Part shown: positions 15,158 through 22,720 of the stretch, one piece after another
Layout of the letters: the number at the start of each line of letters is the position of its first letter
Numbering within the stretch: the stretch's first letter is position 1
Origin: Nonomuraea indica
GTDB lineage: Bacteria; Actinomycetota; Actinomycetes; Streptosporangiales; Streptosporangiaceae
Direction: 5' to 3'
Assembly: GCF_002850745.1 (NCBI RefSeq)
Contig: NZ_KZ559476.1
Coordinates: 263,647 to 295,694 of the forward strand
Length of the DNA: 32,048 nucleotides
Made by a program: the position numbers and the translations under genes
Notes under the pieces: generated by a model
What the model saw: only the letters and a program-made list of their open reading frames with translations
The model's database searches: none
What the model was told of the DNA's origin: nothing

Positions 15158-16724
15158 CCGTCGCCGGCTGCCCGGCGTCCCCTTCGGGGCCCGGCGCCGA
15201 GGCGGCGGCCAGCGCGATCCACAGCTCGGCACGCACCCCCGGATCGTCCAGATCGCGGCCGAGCAGCTCCGACACGCGCTTCATCCGGTAGCGCAGGGTG
15301 TGGCGGTGCACGCCGAGCCGCTGCGCGGCCGCGTCCCAGTGGCCGTTGGCGCCCAGGTAGGCGCGCAACGACTCCATCAGGTCGGCGCGCGCCCCGTACC
15401 TGACGAGGGGGGCGAGCAGCGCCGCCGAGAACGCCCGCGCCGCAGCCGGGTCGAGCAGCCGCAGCAGCCCCTGACCGGCCAGCTCGGTGTAGCGGACCAC
15501 CCCGTCGCTCCCGGCCTCCAGCGCGCGCCGCGCCTGCTCCAGCCCGCCGCCCAGTTCCTCGTACGCGCACGGCGCGCTCATCCCGACGGGCCCGCCGGTC
15601 AGCGCCGCGACCTCGTCGGCGGCCTCTTCGGCGACGAGTGCCACCACCTCACCACCGCCCCGCACGTCCGCCCTGGCCGGAGCCGCCGGGGGCCCGTCCT
15701 GCCGCGCGGCCGGGAGGCGGGCGGTGAACGCGCGCGTCTCCAGGGCGTCCAGCGCCTCGGCGGTGGCCGCGAGCACCACCAGCGGCTCGTCCGGCAGCCG
15801 GCCGCCGAGCGGGGCGAGCGCCTCACGCGCCTGGCCGGTCGCGCCGGCGAGCAGCAGCCCGAGCGTGGCGGACCTGACCCGGCGCTCGGCCTCCAGCCGG
15901 GCGCCGCCCTGCTCCAGTGCCAGGGTCAGCAGGGATCCGGCGGCGTTGACGACCGTCTGGGTGACGGGCGAGAACGGCCGCACCGCCCCGACGGCGAAGA
16001 ATCCCCGCGGGCGCGGCCCGCCGCCCAGGGGTTGCACCACGATGTGCCGGCCCGGCCCGGAGATCGCCAGGCTCGACGGCAGCCCTGGCGTCGGGGACGG
16101 AGCGGGTGGCGCGTGCGGGGCGGCGGGGCGGGCGGCGCGCAGGCGGTCCAGCTCGGCGGTCACCGCGTCGGCCTCGGCCCCCGGCGTGGCGTGCCGCACC
16201 TCGCCGCTCTCGTCCAGCAGCGCCGCCCAGCCGCCGATCTCCCTGGCCAGCCGGTCGATCACCGCGTGCATGCCCTCGGGACGCAGCGCCGCCCGGGTGA
16301 GCCGCCCCTGGGCGGCGAAGGCCCGGGTGATCTCCTCGTACTGCTCGGCCGCCAGCAGCTCGCTGACCGCCTTGCTGATCGAGATGAACGGCGTCTCGCG
16401 CGGCACCTCCAGCAGCGGCAGCCCGGCCGCCGAGGCGGCCCGGACCAGGCCGGGCGGCACGTCCTCATGGGTGAGACCGACGCCGAAGGCCAGCCCGGCC
16501 ACCCCCCGCGCCACCAACCGGGCGACATATCCGGAAAGGTCGCCTTCCAGCCGCATCCCGGTGGTCAGCAGCAGCTCGTCCCCCTCAAGGAACGGCGTGG
16601 GATCCTCCAGCTCGCTGACCGCCACCCAGCGCACCACCCGATCGAGCGACCCGGTGATGGGCCGCAGCCCGGTGCGTCGCACCACGACCCGCAGCGAAGG
16701 CGCCATGACCTCGAAGTTGTCCAT
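15117..16724 (-). CDS. PucR-family transcriptional regulator (adjacent to GABA aminotransferase)
   Basis: About 535 residues from ATG 16724 (ATG 16706 is an alternative with a GAGG site). The N-terminal PucR domain (about 1-125) includes RWVAVSELEDPTPFL, GDELLLTTGM and LPLLEVPRETPF. A middle GGDEF-like CdaR region follows, and the C-terminal helix-turn-helix reads LRAYLGANGHWDAAAQRLGVHRHTLRYRMKRV. PucR proteins act as catabolic activators, and in corynebacteria a PucR-type regulator controls GABA use. Here the gene is divergent from gabT with only 76 bp between the starts, so it most likely controls gabT. The intergenic site CAGTCTG-N9-CAGATA recurs, with N8 spacing, upstream of the second PucR gene at 27276. 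Confidence 0.93.
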   Translation of the reverse strand: MDNFEVMAPSLRVVVRRTGLRPITGSLDRVVRWVAVSELEDPTPFLEGDELLLTTGMRLEGDLSGYVARLVARGVAGLAFGVGLTHEDVPPGLVRAASAAGLPLLEVPRETPFISISKAVSELLAAEQYEEITRAFAAQGRLTRAALRPEGMHAVIDRLAREIGGWAALLDESGEVRHATPGAEADAVTAELDRLRAARPAAPHAPPAPSPTPGLPSSLAISGPGRHIVVQPLGGGPRPRGFFAVGAVRPFSPVTQTVVNAAGSLLTLALEQGGARLEAERRVRSATLGLLLAGATGQAREALAPLGGRLPDEPLVVLAATAEALDALETRAFTARLPAARQDGPPAAPARADVRGGGEVVALVAEEAADEVAALTGGPVGMSAPCAYEELGGGLEQARRALEAGSDGVVRYTELAGQGLLRLLDPAAARAFSAALLAPLVRYGARADLMESLRAYLGANGHWDAAAQRLGVHRHTLRYRMKRVSELLGRDLDDPGVRAELWIALAAASAPGPEGDAGQPATATSWPGSSRSWLW

Positions 16725-16744
16725 TCCGGCGTAGCAAGCCCTCC

Positions 16745-16766
16745 CAGTCTGCCATATCGACAGATA
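16745..16766. promoter_or_regulatory. Candidate PucR operator in the pucR/gabT intergenic region
   Basis: CAGTCTG-N9-CAGATA, with inner inverted TCTG/CAGA half-sites, lies midway between the divergent starts. Nearly the same string, extended by RGCG, occurs at 27220-27244 before the other PucR gene. Confidence 0.5.
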
Positions 16767-16787
16767 AGCGCAGCTCAAGGGGGGCCG

Positions 16788-16793
16788 TACCGT
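16788..16793 (+). promoter_or_regulatory. -10-like hexamer for gabT
   Basis: TACCGT fits TANNNT and ends 7 bp before the gabT ATG at 16801. The only GGAGG (16795-16799) is 1 nt from the ATG, too close to work well, so leaderless initiation is the better reading. Confidence 0.38.
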
Positions 16794-16800
16794 CGGAGGT

Positions 16801-18129
16801 ATGAGCATTCCGCAGGAGCGTCGCCTCGCGACCGCCATCCCCGGACCCAAGTCGCAGGAGCTGCTGGCCCGCAAGCAGGCCGCCGTGCCGAACGGCATCG
16901 GCACCACGCTGCCGGTGTTCGTGACCCGCGCCGGCGGCGGCGTGATCGAGGACGCCGACGGCAACACGCTGATCGACTTCGGCTCCGGCATCGCCGTGAC
17001 CAACGTCGGCAACGCCGCCCCTCGCGTGGTGGAGCGGGTCCAGCGGCAGGTCGCCGACTTCACCCACACGTGTTTCATGGTCACCCCGTACGAGTCGTAC
17101 GTGCGCGTCTGCGAGAAGCTCAACGAGCTGACCCCCGGCGACCATGACAAGCGCACGTTCCTGGTGAACAGCGGCGCGGAGGCGGTGGAGAACGCGGTCA
17201 AGGTCGCCAGGTACGCCACCGGTCGCCAGGCCGTCGTCGTGTTCGACCACGGCTACCACGGGCGGACGCTGCTGACCATGACCCTGACGGCCAAGAACAT
17301 GCCGTACAAGCAGGGGTTCGGCCCGTACGCGCCCGAGGTCTACCGGGCGCCGCTGGCCTACCCGTTCCGCTGGCCGACGGGGCCGGAGAACTGCGCGGCC
17401 GAGGCCGCCGCCCAGGCCATCGACATGATCGACAAGCAGATCGGCGCGGGCAACGTGGCCGCCGTGGTGATCGAGCCGATCGCGGGCGAGGGCGGGTTCA
17501 TCGAGCCGGCCAAGGGGTTCCTGCCGAGGATCGCCGAGTTCTGCCGGGAGAACGGCATCGTGTTCGTGGCCGACGAGGTGCAGACCGGGTTCGCGCGCAC
17601 GGGTGACCTGTTCGCCTGCGAGGACGAGGGCCTGGTGCCGGACATCATCTGCACCGCCAAGGGCATCGCGGGCGGCCTGCCGCTGGCCGCGGTGACCGGC
17701 CGGGCGGAGCTCATGGACAAGGTGCACCCGGGCGGTCTCGGCGGCACGTACGGCGGCAACCCGCTGGCCTGCGAGGCCGCGCTCGGCGTACTGGAGACCA
17801 TCGAGGAGGAGGACCTGGTCGCCCGCGCCCGCCGGATCGGCGAGATCATGCTCCCCCGGCTGGAGGCGCTGCGCGAGCGTTTCGACGTGATCGGCGACGT
17901 ACGCGGGCGCGGCGCGATGATCGCGATCGAGCTGGTCCGGCCCGGCACCAAGGAGCCGAACCCGGCCGCCGTCGCCGAGGTGGTCAAGCGCTGCCACGCC
18001 GAGGGCCTGCTGGTGCTCACCGCCGGCACGTACGGCAACGTGCTGCGCTTCCTGCCGCCCCTGGTCATCCCGGAGCAGCTCCTGGAGGAGGGGCTCGGCA
18101 TCCTGGAAAAGGCGTTCGCGGGACTGTAG
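16801..18129 (+). CDS. gabT: 4-aminobutyrate--2-oxoglutarate aminotransferase
   Basis: GabT is a PLP-dependent class-III aminotransferase that converts GABA and 2-oxoglutarate to succinate semialdehyde and glutamate. The 442-residue protein begins with the actinobacterial GabT opening SIPQERRLATAIPGPKSQEL. It carries VNSGAEAVENAVKVAR (PLP phosphate), FDHGYHGRT (ring stacking), VVIEPIAGEGGF, VADEVQTGFARTG (Asp258) and ICTAKGIAGGLPL with the Schiff-base Lys287. It is divergent from a PucR regulator and ends in a strong intrinsic terminator at 18141. The succinate-semialdehyde dehydrogenase step could be supplied by the ALDH at 12863. Symbol chosen from overall wording; 5-aminovalerate is a possible second substrate. 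Confidence 0.95.
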   Translation: MSIPQERRLATAIPGPKSQELLARKQAAVPNGIGTTLPVFVTRAGGGVIEDADGNTLIDFGSGIAVTNVGNAAPRVVERVQRQVADFTHTCFMVTPYESYVRVCEKLNELTPGDHDKRTFLVNSGAEAVENAVKVARYATGRQAVVVFDHGYHGRTLLTMTLTAKNMPYKQGFGPYAPEVYRAPLAYPFRWPTGPENCAAEAAAQAIDMIDKQIGAGNVAAVVIEPIAGEGGFIEPAKGFLPRIAEFCRENGIVFVADEVQTGFARTGDLFACEDEGLVPDIICTAKGIAGGLPLAAVTGRAELMDKVHPGGLGGTYGGNPLACEAALGVLETIEEEDLVARARRIGEIMLPRLEALRERFDVIGDVRGRGAMIAIELVRPGTKEPNPAAVAEVVKRCHAEGLLVLTAGTYGNVLRFLPPLVIPEQLLEEGLGILEKAFAGL

Positions 18130-18140
18130 AAACCCTTACG

Positions 18141-18178
18141 AAACGGGCGTCCAGCTTGTAGCTGGATGCCCGTTTTTG
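18141..18178 (+). terminator. Rho-independent terminator after gabT
   Basis: AAACGGGCGTCCAGC and GCTGGATGCCCGTTT pair over 15 positions (one G-T) around a TTGTA loop and run into TTTTTG. It lies 11 bp past the gabT stop. Confidence 0.93.
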
Positions 18179-18255
18179 TTGGTGTACGCCGCTGCCACCG
18201 GGTAGAGAATTCACCCTGGCTTGACGCTCAGCTAGACGATCACGCGGCTGGTCGG

Positions 18256-18300
18256 GGTTATAACGGATCCGGTATACGGGTGCGCGATCACCGCGGGGAG
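18256..18300 (+). promoter_or_regulatory. AT-rich promoter region and RBS of the small zinc-ribbon gene
   Basis: Two -10-like strings, TATAAC within the palindrome GTTATAAC (18258-18265) and TATACG (18273-18278), stand out in GC-rich DNA. GGGGAG (18295-18300) is the ribosome-binding site for ATG 18305. ATCAC and GTGAT flank this site as a weak 5-bp stem. No clear -35 is seen. Confidence 0.4.
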
Positions 18301-18304
18301 CGTG

Positions 18305-18538
18305 ATGAACTGGGGCCCGACAGGAACGGCGCAGGACATGGTGACGTTCGACCCTGATGACCTCAGCTGGGCACAGCGTGAGGGCGACGCCTGCGTCGTC
18401 TGCCACAAGAGGTGGCCCAGGCCACGCGTCCGCGTGGGCCGCCTCCCCGACGACTCGGCCGTGATGGCCTGCGCCGACTGCGCCGAGGCCCTCATGCCGG
18501 CCTCACTGGCGACCGTGGTCGCCTTCCCCGGCCGCTAG
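18305..18538 (+). CDS. Small CxxC/CxxC (zinc-ribbon-like) protein, function unknown
   Basis: A 77-residue protein beginning MNWGPTGTAQDMVTFDPDDLSWAQREGDACVVCHKRW and containing two Cys pairs, CVVC (about 30-33) and CADC (about 58-61). They are separated by a basic stretch RPRVRVGRLPDDS, the spacing of a small zinc ribbon. A hydrophobic end ALMPASLATVVAF follows. GGGGAG lies 4 nt upstream of ATG 18305, and the adjacent GTG at 18302 is too close to that site. It stands alone between the gabT terminator and the convergent saccharopine-dehydrogenase-like gene. Proteins of this look are widespread hypotheticals in actinomycetes. Metal binding is inferred from the Cys pairs only. Confidence 0.75.
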   Translation: MNWGPTGTAQDMVTFDPDDLSWAQREGDACVVCHKRWPRPRVRVGRLPDDSAVMACADCAEALMPASLATVVAFPGR

Positions 18539-18594
18539 CTCGCCGGCGTGCGCGGACGGAGCGGAAGCCGGCCAGGCCACCCGGGGGCCGGATC

Positions 18595-18618
18595 GGGCGG
18601 CCTCACCGACGGCCGCCC
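18595..18618. terminator. GC-rich hairpin between convergent genes
   Basis: GGGCGGCC and GGCCGCCC pair perfectly around an 8-nt loop in the 126-bp gap between the zinc-ribbon gene and the convergent gene ending at 18665. It lacks a T-run, so termination is only suggested. Confidence 0.35.
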
Positions 18619-18664
18619 CGGCGCGTGATCACGAGGGTCAGGCCGTCGAGCAGTGCCCCATGCG

Positions 18665-19882
18665 CTAGGCCGCCTGGCGGGGTGTCTCGCGGATGTCCCA
18701 CGGCGAGCCGTACTCGTGCAGCAGGTCGAGGAACGGCACCGCGTCGAACGCCTCCGGCCCGAGCACACCCGCGCCCTTCCACACCCCGTTCGCGACCAGT
18801 TCCAGCGCGACGACCGGGTGGATGGCGGTCTGCCAGACGACGGCCTGCGCGCCGTACTCGCGCATCGACCAGGCGTTGTCCACCACGTGGTACAGGTACA
18901 CCTCGCGCGGGCGGCCGTCCTTGCCGACGCCCTTCACCCACGTGCCGGCGCAGGTCTTGCCGTGCATGCGGTCGCCGAGGGTCGCGGGGTCGGGCAGGCT
19001 GGCGGCCACCAGGTCGCGCGGCGCCACCTCCGCGCCGCCCACCCTGATCTTGTCGGCGCTGTCGAGGCCCAGTTTGTGCAGCGTCTTGAGCACGCCGATG
19101 AACTCCTCGCCGAGCCCGTACTTGAACGTCACCCGGCGCGCCGGGATCCACCTCGGCACGAGCAGCACCTCCTCGTGCTCGACGTTCACGCACTCGACCG
19201 GCCCGATGCCGGCCGGGAAGTCGAACACCTCGGGCTCGCTGAACGGCTCGGTGGTGCGCCACCGGCCGTCCTCCCACACGACGGGCGGGTTGAGGCACTC
19301 CTCGATCGTGGTCCAGATGGAGAACGTCGGCGCGAAGTCGTAGCCCTCCACCACGAGGTTGGACCCGTCGCGCACCCCCACCTCGTCGATGCGGGAGAAC
19401 AGATGGTCGGCGGCGTAGCGGGCGAACACGTCGGCCAGCCCCGGCTCGACGCCCATCCCGACGAGGGCGAGCCTGCCCTTGGCCCGCCACTCGCCGTCGC
19501 GCGCGAACTGCTCGTCGCCGAGCTTGACCCCGGGCTCCTGGTACGGCCGGCTGGGGTGCGGCTTGGACAGCGACATGGCCATGTCGAGATAGTGCGCTCC
19601 GGCTTCGAGTGCCGCTTCGAACAGCGGCATCGTGAAGCGCGGGTCGACCGCGTTGAACAGCACGTCACAGCGGTGCTCGCGGAGGGCGGCCACGACCTGG
19701 GCGCGGTCGGAGGCGTCGAGGGTGATGGCGGTGAAGCGCGGGTCGTCCACGGCGGCGACGGCACGGGCCGCCCGGCTCTGTTGGGAGTCGGCCACGACGA
19801 TGTGTTCGAAGAAATGTCGGCGGGCGGCGATGGGCACGACGGCGGAGCCGACGCCGCCGGCTCCCACGAGCAGGATTCTCAT
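18665..19882 (-). CDS. Saccharopine dehydrogenase-like NAD(P)-dependent oxidoreductase
   Basis: A 405-residue soluble oxidoreductase. The Rossmann fold opens with MRILLVGAGGVGSAVVPIAARR (GAGGVG at 7-12), followed by IVVADSQQSRAARA, CDVLFNAVDPRFTMPLFEAALEAGAHYLDMAM and ALVGMGVEPGLADVFARYA. This is the saccharopine dehydrogenase/carboxynorspermidine dehydrogenase layout. Such enzymes oxidise secondary amines joining an amino acid or polyamine to an oxo acid. The nearby GABA aminotransferase, PotD-like protein and semialdehyde dehydrogenases make a role in lysine or polyamine breakdown plausible, though not shown. The ATG at 19882 has TATGGT ending 6 bp upstream (leaderless), below a GACTG-N6-CAGTC palindrome. 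Confidence 0.88.
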   Translation of the reverse strand: MRILLVGAGGVGSAVVPIAARRHFFEHIVVADSQQSRAARAVAAVDDPRFTAITLDASDRAQVVAALREHRCDVLFNAVDPRFTMPLFEAALEAGAHYLDMAMSLSKPHPSRPYQEPGVKLGDEQFARDGEWRAKGRLALVGMGVEPGLADVFARYAADHLFSRIDEVGVRDGSNLVVEGYDFAPTFSIWTTIEECLNPPVVWEDGRWRTTEPFSEPEVFDFPAGIGPVECVNVEHEEVLLVPRWIPARRVTFKYGLGEEFIGVLKTLHKLGLDSADKIRVGGAEVAPRDLVAASLPDPATLGDRMHGKTCAGTWVKGVGKDGRPREVYLYHVVDNAWSMREYGAQAVVWQTAIHPVVALELVANGVWKGAGVLGPEAFDAVPFLDLLHEYGSPWDIRETPRQAA

Positions 19883-19888
19883 GTACCG

Positions 19889-19894
19889 ACCATA
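19889..19894 (-). promoter_or_regulatory. -10 hexamer for the saccharopine dehydrogenase-like gene
   Basis: TATGGT on the minus strand ends 6 bp before ATG 19882, predicting a leaderless transcript. Confidence 0.45.
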
Positions 19895-19900
19895 CTCACT

Positions 19901-19916
19901 GACTGGTCATTCAGTC
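19901..19916. promoter_or_regulatory. Palindrome upstream of the saccharopine dehydrogenase-like gene (candidate operator)
   Basis: GACTGGTCATTCAGTC has 5-bp arms around a 6-bp centre and would occupy the -35/-10 spacer of this promoter, the usual place for a TetR-type repressor. Confidence 0.4.
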
Positions 19917-19965
19917 GAATTTTGGCGCCTGGCTCACCCGCGGGCGCGAACGGCCCGGTGCCGGC

Positions 19966-21144
19966 CTACTCGGCCAGCTTCCGCCAGTGGCCGATCCAGG
20001 CCTGGTAGCCGGCGCACTTGCCGTCGGCGCACCCGCCCGGCGGGCGCACCGCGAAGGCGATGCGGTCGAGCCTGCTGTCCTTGCCCACGCCGTAGGCGTC
20101 GCAGACGCGCTTGGCGCCGCGCGTGCACGCCTTGGGGTTGGCCGGAGCGAGCCCCACCCAGGCCGCCGCCTTGCGCTGCACCGTGGCCGAGGTGGTGTAG
20201 CCGAGCCAGCGGTAGGCGCACTCGGTGTCGGGCACCCCGGCGCCGAGCATCCAGGAGTCGACCCAGCCGGTGGTCCGCGCCAGGGTGACCGCCTTGACCG
20301 GCTTGCCCGCCTTCTCCAGCAGCAGCCGGTAGTAGGGGGTGGCCTGGGCGTAGTCGAGCCGGCCGGTGGCGAAGCCCTTGACCAGGTCGAGGGGGTTGCG
20401 CCAGTAGGTGCGCTCGGCGTGCTCGGCCAGCAGTTGCACGGCCCGGTCGAGCTGCTCCTCGGTCAGCTCGTACGGATCGTCCACGTCCTCGTCGGCGAGG
20501 GCGGCGTCGGCGATGGTCAGCGGGCTGTCCTGGAGCGCCACGTCGTCGGAGTCGAACACCCGCCGCAGGTCGTCGCCGTCCTTGACCCGCGAGGAGTCGT
20601 AGAGGAACTCGTGGGAGCCCCACAGGTAGGGCACGCCGTACACCTTGCCGGACTTGGTGGACATGTCGCGGAACCGCTTGCTCAGGTCGGTGTAACCGGC
20701 GACCTCGGCCGTGTCGATCGGCTGCACCTGGCCGCTCTCCACGAGCTCGGCGGCGAGCGCGGGCCCGGCCGAGATGACGTCGTAGGGGCGCTGGGCGGCC
20801 CTGTCCCTCATCTCGGCGGCGGTCTGCACGGTGTCGAAACGGGCGATCCGGCAGCCGGTGACCTTCTCGAACTCGGCGGTCGTGTCGGCGTAGTCGGCGT
20901 AGCCGTGGTAGGTGAGGATCTGCAGCGTGCCGTCGCTGCGGGCCGGACTCGCCGGCGGCGTGGGGGTGGGCGAGCCCTTGGTCACCGGCGAGGCGGTGGA
21001 CCCCGCCGGTGTGGCAGAGGACGCCGTGGGAGACGAGGCCGTGGGAGAGGCCGCCGTGGGAGGAGCCGCTGTGGGAGAGGCCGCGCCCACGGCGGCGGCC
21101 AGGGCGGCGACGGCGAGCGCCACGACGGAAGTACGGCGGTCCAC
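19966..21144 (-). CDS. PotD-like extracellular solute-binding protein (polyamine-type), orphan
   Basis: A 392-residue exported protein. Residues 1-22 form a signal peptide without a lipobox Cys. Residues 23-70 are a Pro/Thr/Ser/Ala linker made of near-repeats (SPTAAPPTAASPTASSPTAS). The binding domain begins TLQILTYHGYADYADTTAEFEKVTGCRI. It continues with the periplasmic-binding-protein wording typical of spermidine/putrescine receptors (YDVISAGPALAAELVESGQVQPID, YGVPYLWGSHEFLYD, LTEEQLDRAVQLL, ARTTGWVDSWML). Two Cys pairs near the end may be disulfides. No permease or ATPase gene is adjacent, and lack of a lipid anchor is odd for a Gram-positive receptor. The start is GTG 21144 after a GGGGGGAG site. 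The substrate class is inferred. Confidence 0.82.
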   Translation of the reverse strand: MDRRTSVVALAVAALAAAVGAASPTAAPPTAASPTASSPTASSATPAGSTASPVTKGSPTPTPPASPARSDGTLQILTYHGYADYADTTAEFEKVTGCRIARFDTVQTAAEMRDRAAQRPYDVISAGPALAAELVESGQVQPIDTAEVAGYTDLSKRFRDMSTKSGKVYGVPYLWGSHEFLYDSSRVKDGDDLRRVFDSDDVALQDSPLTIADAALADEDVDDPYELTEEQLDRAVQLLAEHAERTYWRNPLDLVKGFATGRLDYAQATPYYRLLLEKAGKPVKAVTLARTTGWVDSWMLGAGVPDTECAYRWLGYTTSATVQRKAAAWVGLAPANPKACTRGAKRVCDAYGVGKDSRLDRIAFAVRPPGGCADGKCAGYQAWIGHWRKLAE

Positions 21145-21148
21145 GATC

Positions 21149-21202
21149 TCTCCCCCCTAGGGCCGTGTCCAGGAGCTTACCGGGACCGCACCTGGGGGGA
21201 GA
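21149..21202 (-). promoter_or_regulatory. RBS of the PotD-like gene within a 9-bp inverted repeat
   Basis: On the minus strand TCTCCCCCC (21202-21194) is perfectly complementary to GGGGGGAGA (21157-21149), which is the ribosome-binding site for GTG 21144; 36 nt separate them. G-runs make chance pairing likelier here than at 4699, so this is a weaker case of a masked RBS. Confidence 0.4.
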
Positions 21203-21211
21203 CGCGCCGGA

Positions 21212-22720
21212 CTACTTGTTGGTCGGGAAGCCGAGGTTCACCCCGCCGTGCGAGGGGTCGAGCCAGCGGGAGGTCACGACCTTGCCCCGGGTGTAGAAGT
21301 GGACGCCCTCGGTGCCGTGCACGTGCGTGTCGCCGAACAGCGACGCCTTCCAGCCGCCGAAGCTGTAGAACGCCATGGGCACCGGGATCGGCACGTTGAC
21401 GCCGATCATGCCGACCTCCACCTCGTTCTGGAAGCGCCGGGCGGCGCCGCCGTCGTTGGTGAAGATCGCCGTGCCGTTGCCGTACTCGCCGCCGTTGACG
21501 ATCTGCACGCCCTCCTCGTACGAGCCGACGCGGACGATCGACAGGACCGGCCCGAAGATCTCCTCGGTGTGCACCCGCGAACCCGCCGGCACGTGGTCGA
21601 GCACGGTCGGCCCGAGCCAGAAGCCCGGCGCCTCGGCCGCGGTGCCGCCGCCCAGCACGGCGGTCTCGCGCCCGTCGACGACCAGCTTGGCGCCTTCCTC
21701 GAGGCCGAGGTCGAGGTAGGAAGCGACCTTGTCGCGATGCTCGCGGGTGACGAGCGGCCCCATCTCCGACCTCGGGTCGTCGCCGGGGCCGACCACCAGC
21801 TTGTCGACCCGGTCGGCGATCTTCTTGACGAGGTCGTCGCCGACCGGTTCCACGGCGAGCACGACCGAGATCGCCATGCAGCGCTCACCGGCCGAGCCGA
21901 AGCCGGCCGACACCGCGGAGTCGGCCACCAGGTCGAGGTCGGCGTCGGGCAGCACGAGCATGTGGTTCTTGGCCCCGCCGAGCGCCTGGACGCGCTTGCC
22001 GTGGGCGGTGCCGGTCTCGTAGACGTAGCGGGCGATGGGCGTGGAGCCGACGAACGACACGGCGCGCACGTCGGGGTGCTCCAGCAGCCGGTCGACGGCG
22101 ACCTTGTCGCCCTGGACGACGTTGAACACGCCGTCGGGCAGCCCGGCCTCCTGCCAGAGCCTGGCCATGAGCAGCGACGCCGACGGGTCCTTCTCCGACG
22201 GCTTGAGCACGAAGGCGTTGCCGCAGGCGATGGCGAGCGGGTACATCCACATCGGCACCATGGCCGGGAAGTTGAACGGGGTGATGCCGGCCACGACGCC
22301 GAGCGGCTGGCGGATCGAGTAGGAGTCGACCCGGGTCGAGACGCCCTCGGAGAAGCCGCCCTTGAGCAGGTGCGGGATGCCGCAGGCGAACTCCACGACC
22401 TCCAGGCCGCGGGCCACCTCGCCGAGCGCGTCGGCGTGCACCTTGCCGTGCTCGGCGGAGATCAGCGCCGCCAGCTCGTCGCGGTGGGCGTACATGAGCT
22501 CGCGGAAGCGGAACAGCACCTGGGTCCGCTTGACCAGCGAGGCGTCGCGCCAGGCCGGGAAGGCCGCGGCGGCTGCGGCCACGGCCGCGTCGACGTCCGC
22601 GGTGGACGCCATGGCGACGTGGCCGGCCACCTCGCCGGTGGCCGGGTTGAAGATCTCTCCCTTGCGTGAGGTGTCGCCCTCGGCGAGGGCTCCGTCGATC
22701 CAGTGGCTGACTGACTTCAC
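21212..22720 (-). CDS. mmsA: Methylmalonate-semialdehyde dehydrogenase (CoA-acylating)
   Basis: MmsA oxidatively decarboxylates methylmalonate or malonate semialdehyde to propionyl- or acetyl-CoA in valine, beta-alanine, thymine and inositol breakdown. The 502-residue protein has the family-specific GVSTRVDSYSIRQPLGVVAG, ITPFNFPAMVPMWMYP (Asn150) and FVGSTPIARYVYE. QALGGAKNH stands where other ALDHs carry a catalytic Glu, and the nucleophile is in SAGERCMAIS (Cys281). EEIFGPVL and FYSFGGWKASLFGD complete it. The start is GTG 22720, overlapping the stop of the aminotransferase gene by 4 nt (GTGA), so they are coupled and form one pathway: transaminate a beta-amino acid, then convert the semialdehyde to acyl-CoA. 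Confidence 0.95.
   Translation of the reverse strand: MKSVSHWIDGALAEGDTSRKGEIFNPATGEVAGHVAMASTADVDAAVAAAAAAFPAWRDASLVKRTQVLFRFRELMYAHRDELAALISAEHGKVHADALGEVARGLEVVEFACGIPHLLKGGFSEGVSTRVDSYSIRQPLGVVAGITPFNFPAMVPMWMYPLAIACGNAFVLKPSEKDPSASLLMARLWQEAGLPDGVFNVVQGDKVAVDRLLEHPDVRAVSFVGSTPIARYVYETGTAHGKRVQALGGAKNHMLVLPDADLDLVADSAVSAGFGSAGERCMAISVVLAVEPVGDDLVKKIADRVDKLVVGPGDDPRSEMGPLVTREHRDKVASYLDLGLEEGAKLVVDGRETAVLGGGTAAEAPGFWLGPTVLDHVPAGSRVHTEEIFGPVLSIVRVGSYEEGVQIVNGGEYGNGTAIFTNDGGAARRFQNEVEVGMIGVNVPIPVPMAFYSFGGWKASLFGDTHVHGTEGVHFYTRGKVVTSRWLDPSHGGVNLGFPTNK

Noticed and set aside
16795..16799. GGAGG as ribosome-binding site of gabT
   Set aside because: One nucleotide from the ATG is too close; the leaderless -10 arrangement fits better, and no later in-frame start agrees with the family N-terminus.
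18541..18664. Additional small gene between the zinc-ribbon gene and the saccharopine dehydrogenase-like gene
   Set aside because: Only shadow frames and a GC-rich hairpin are present.
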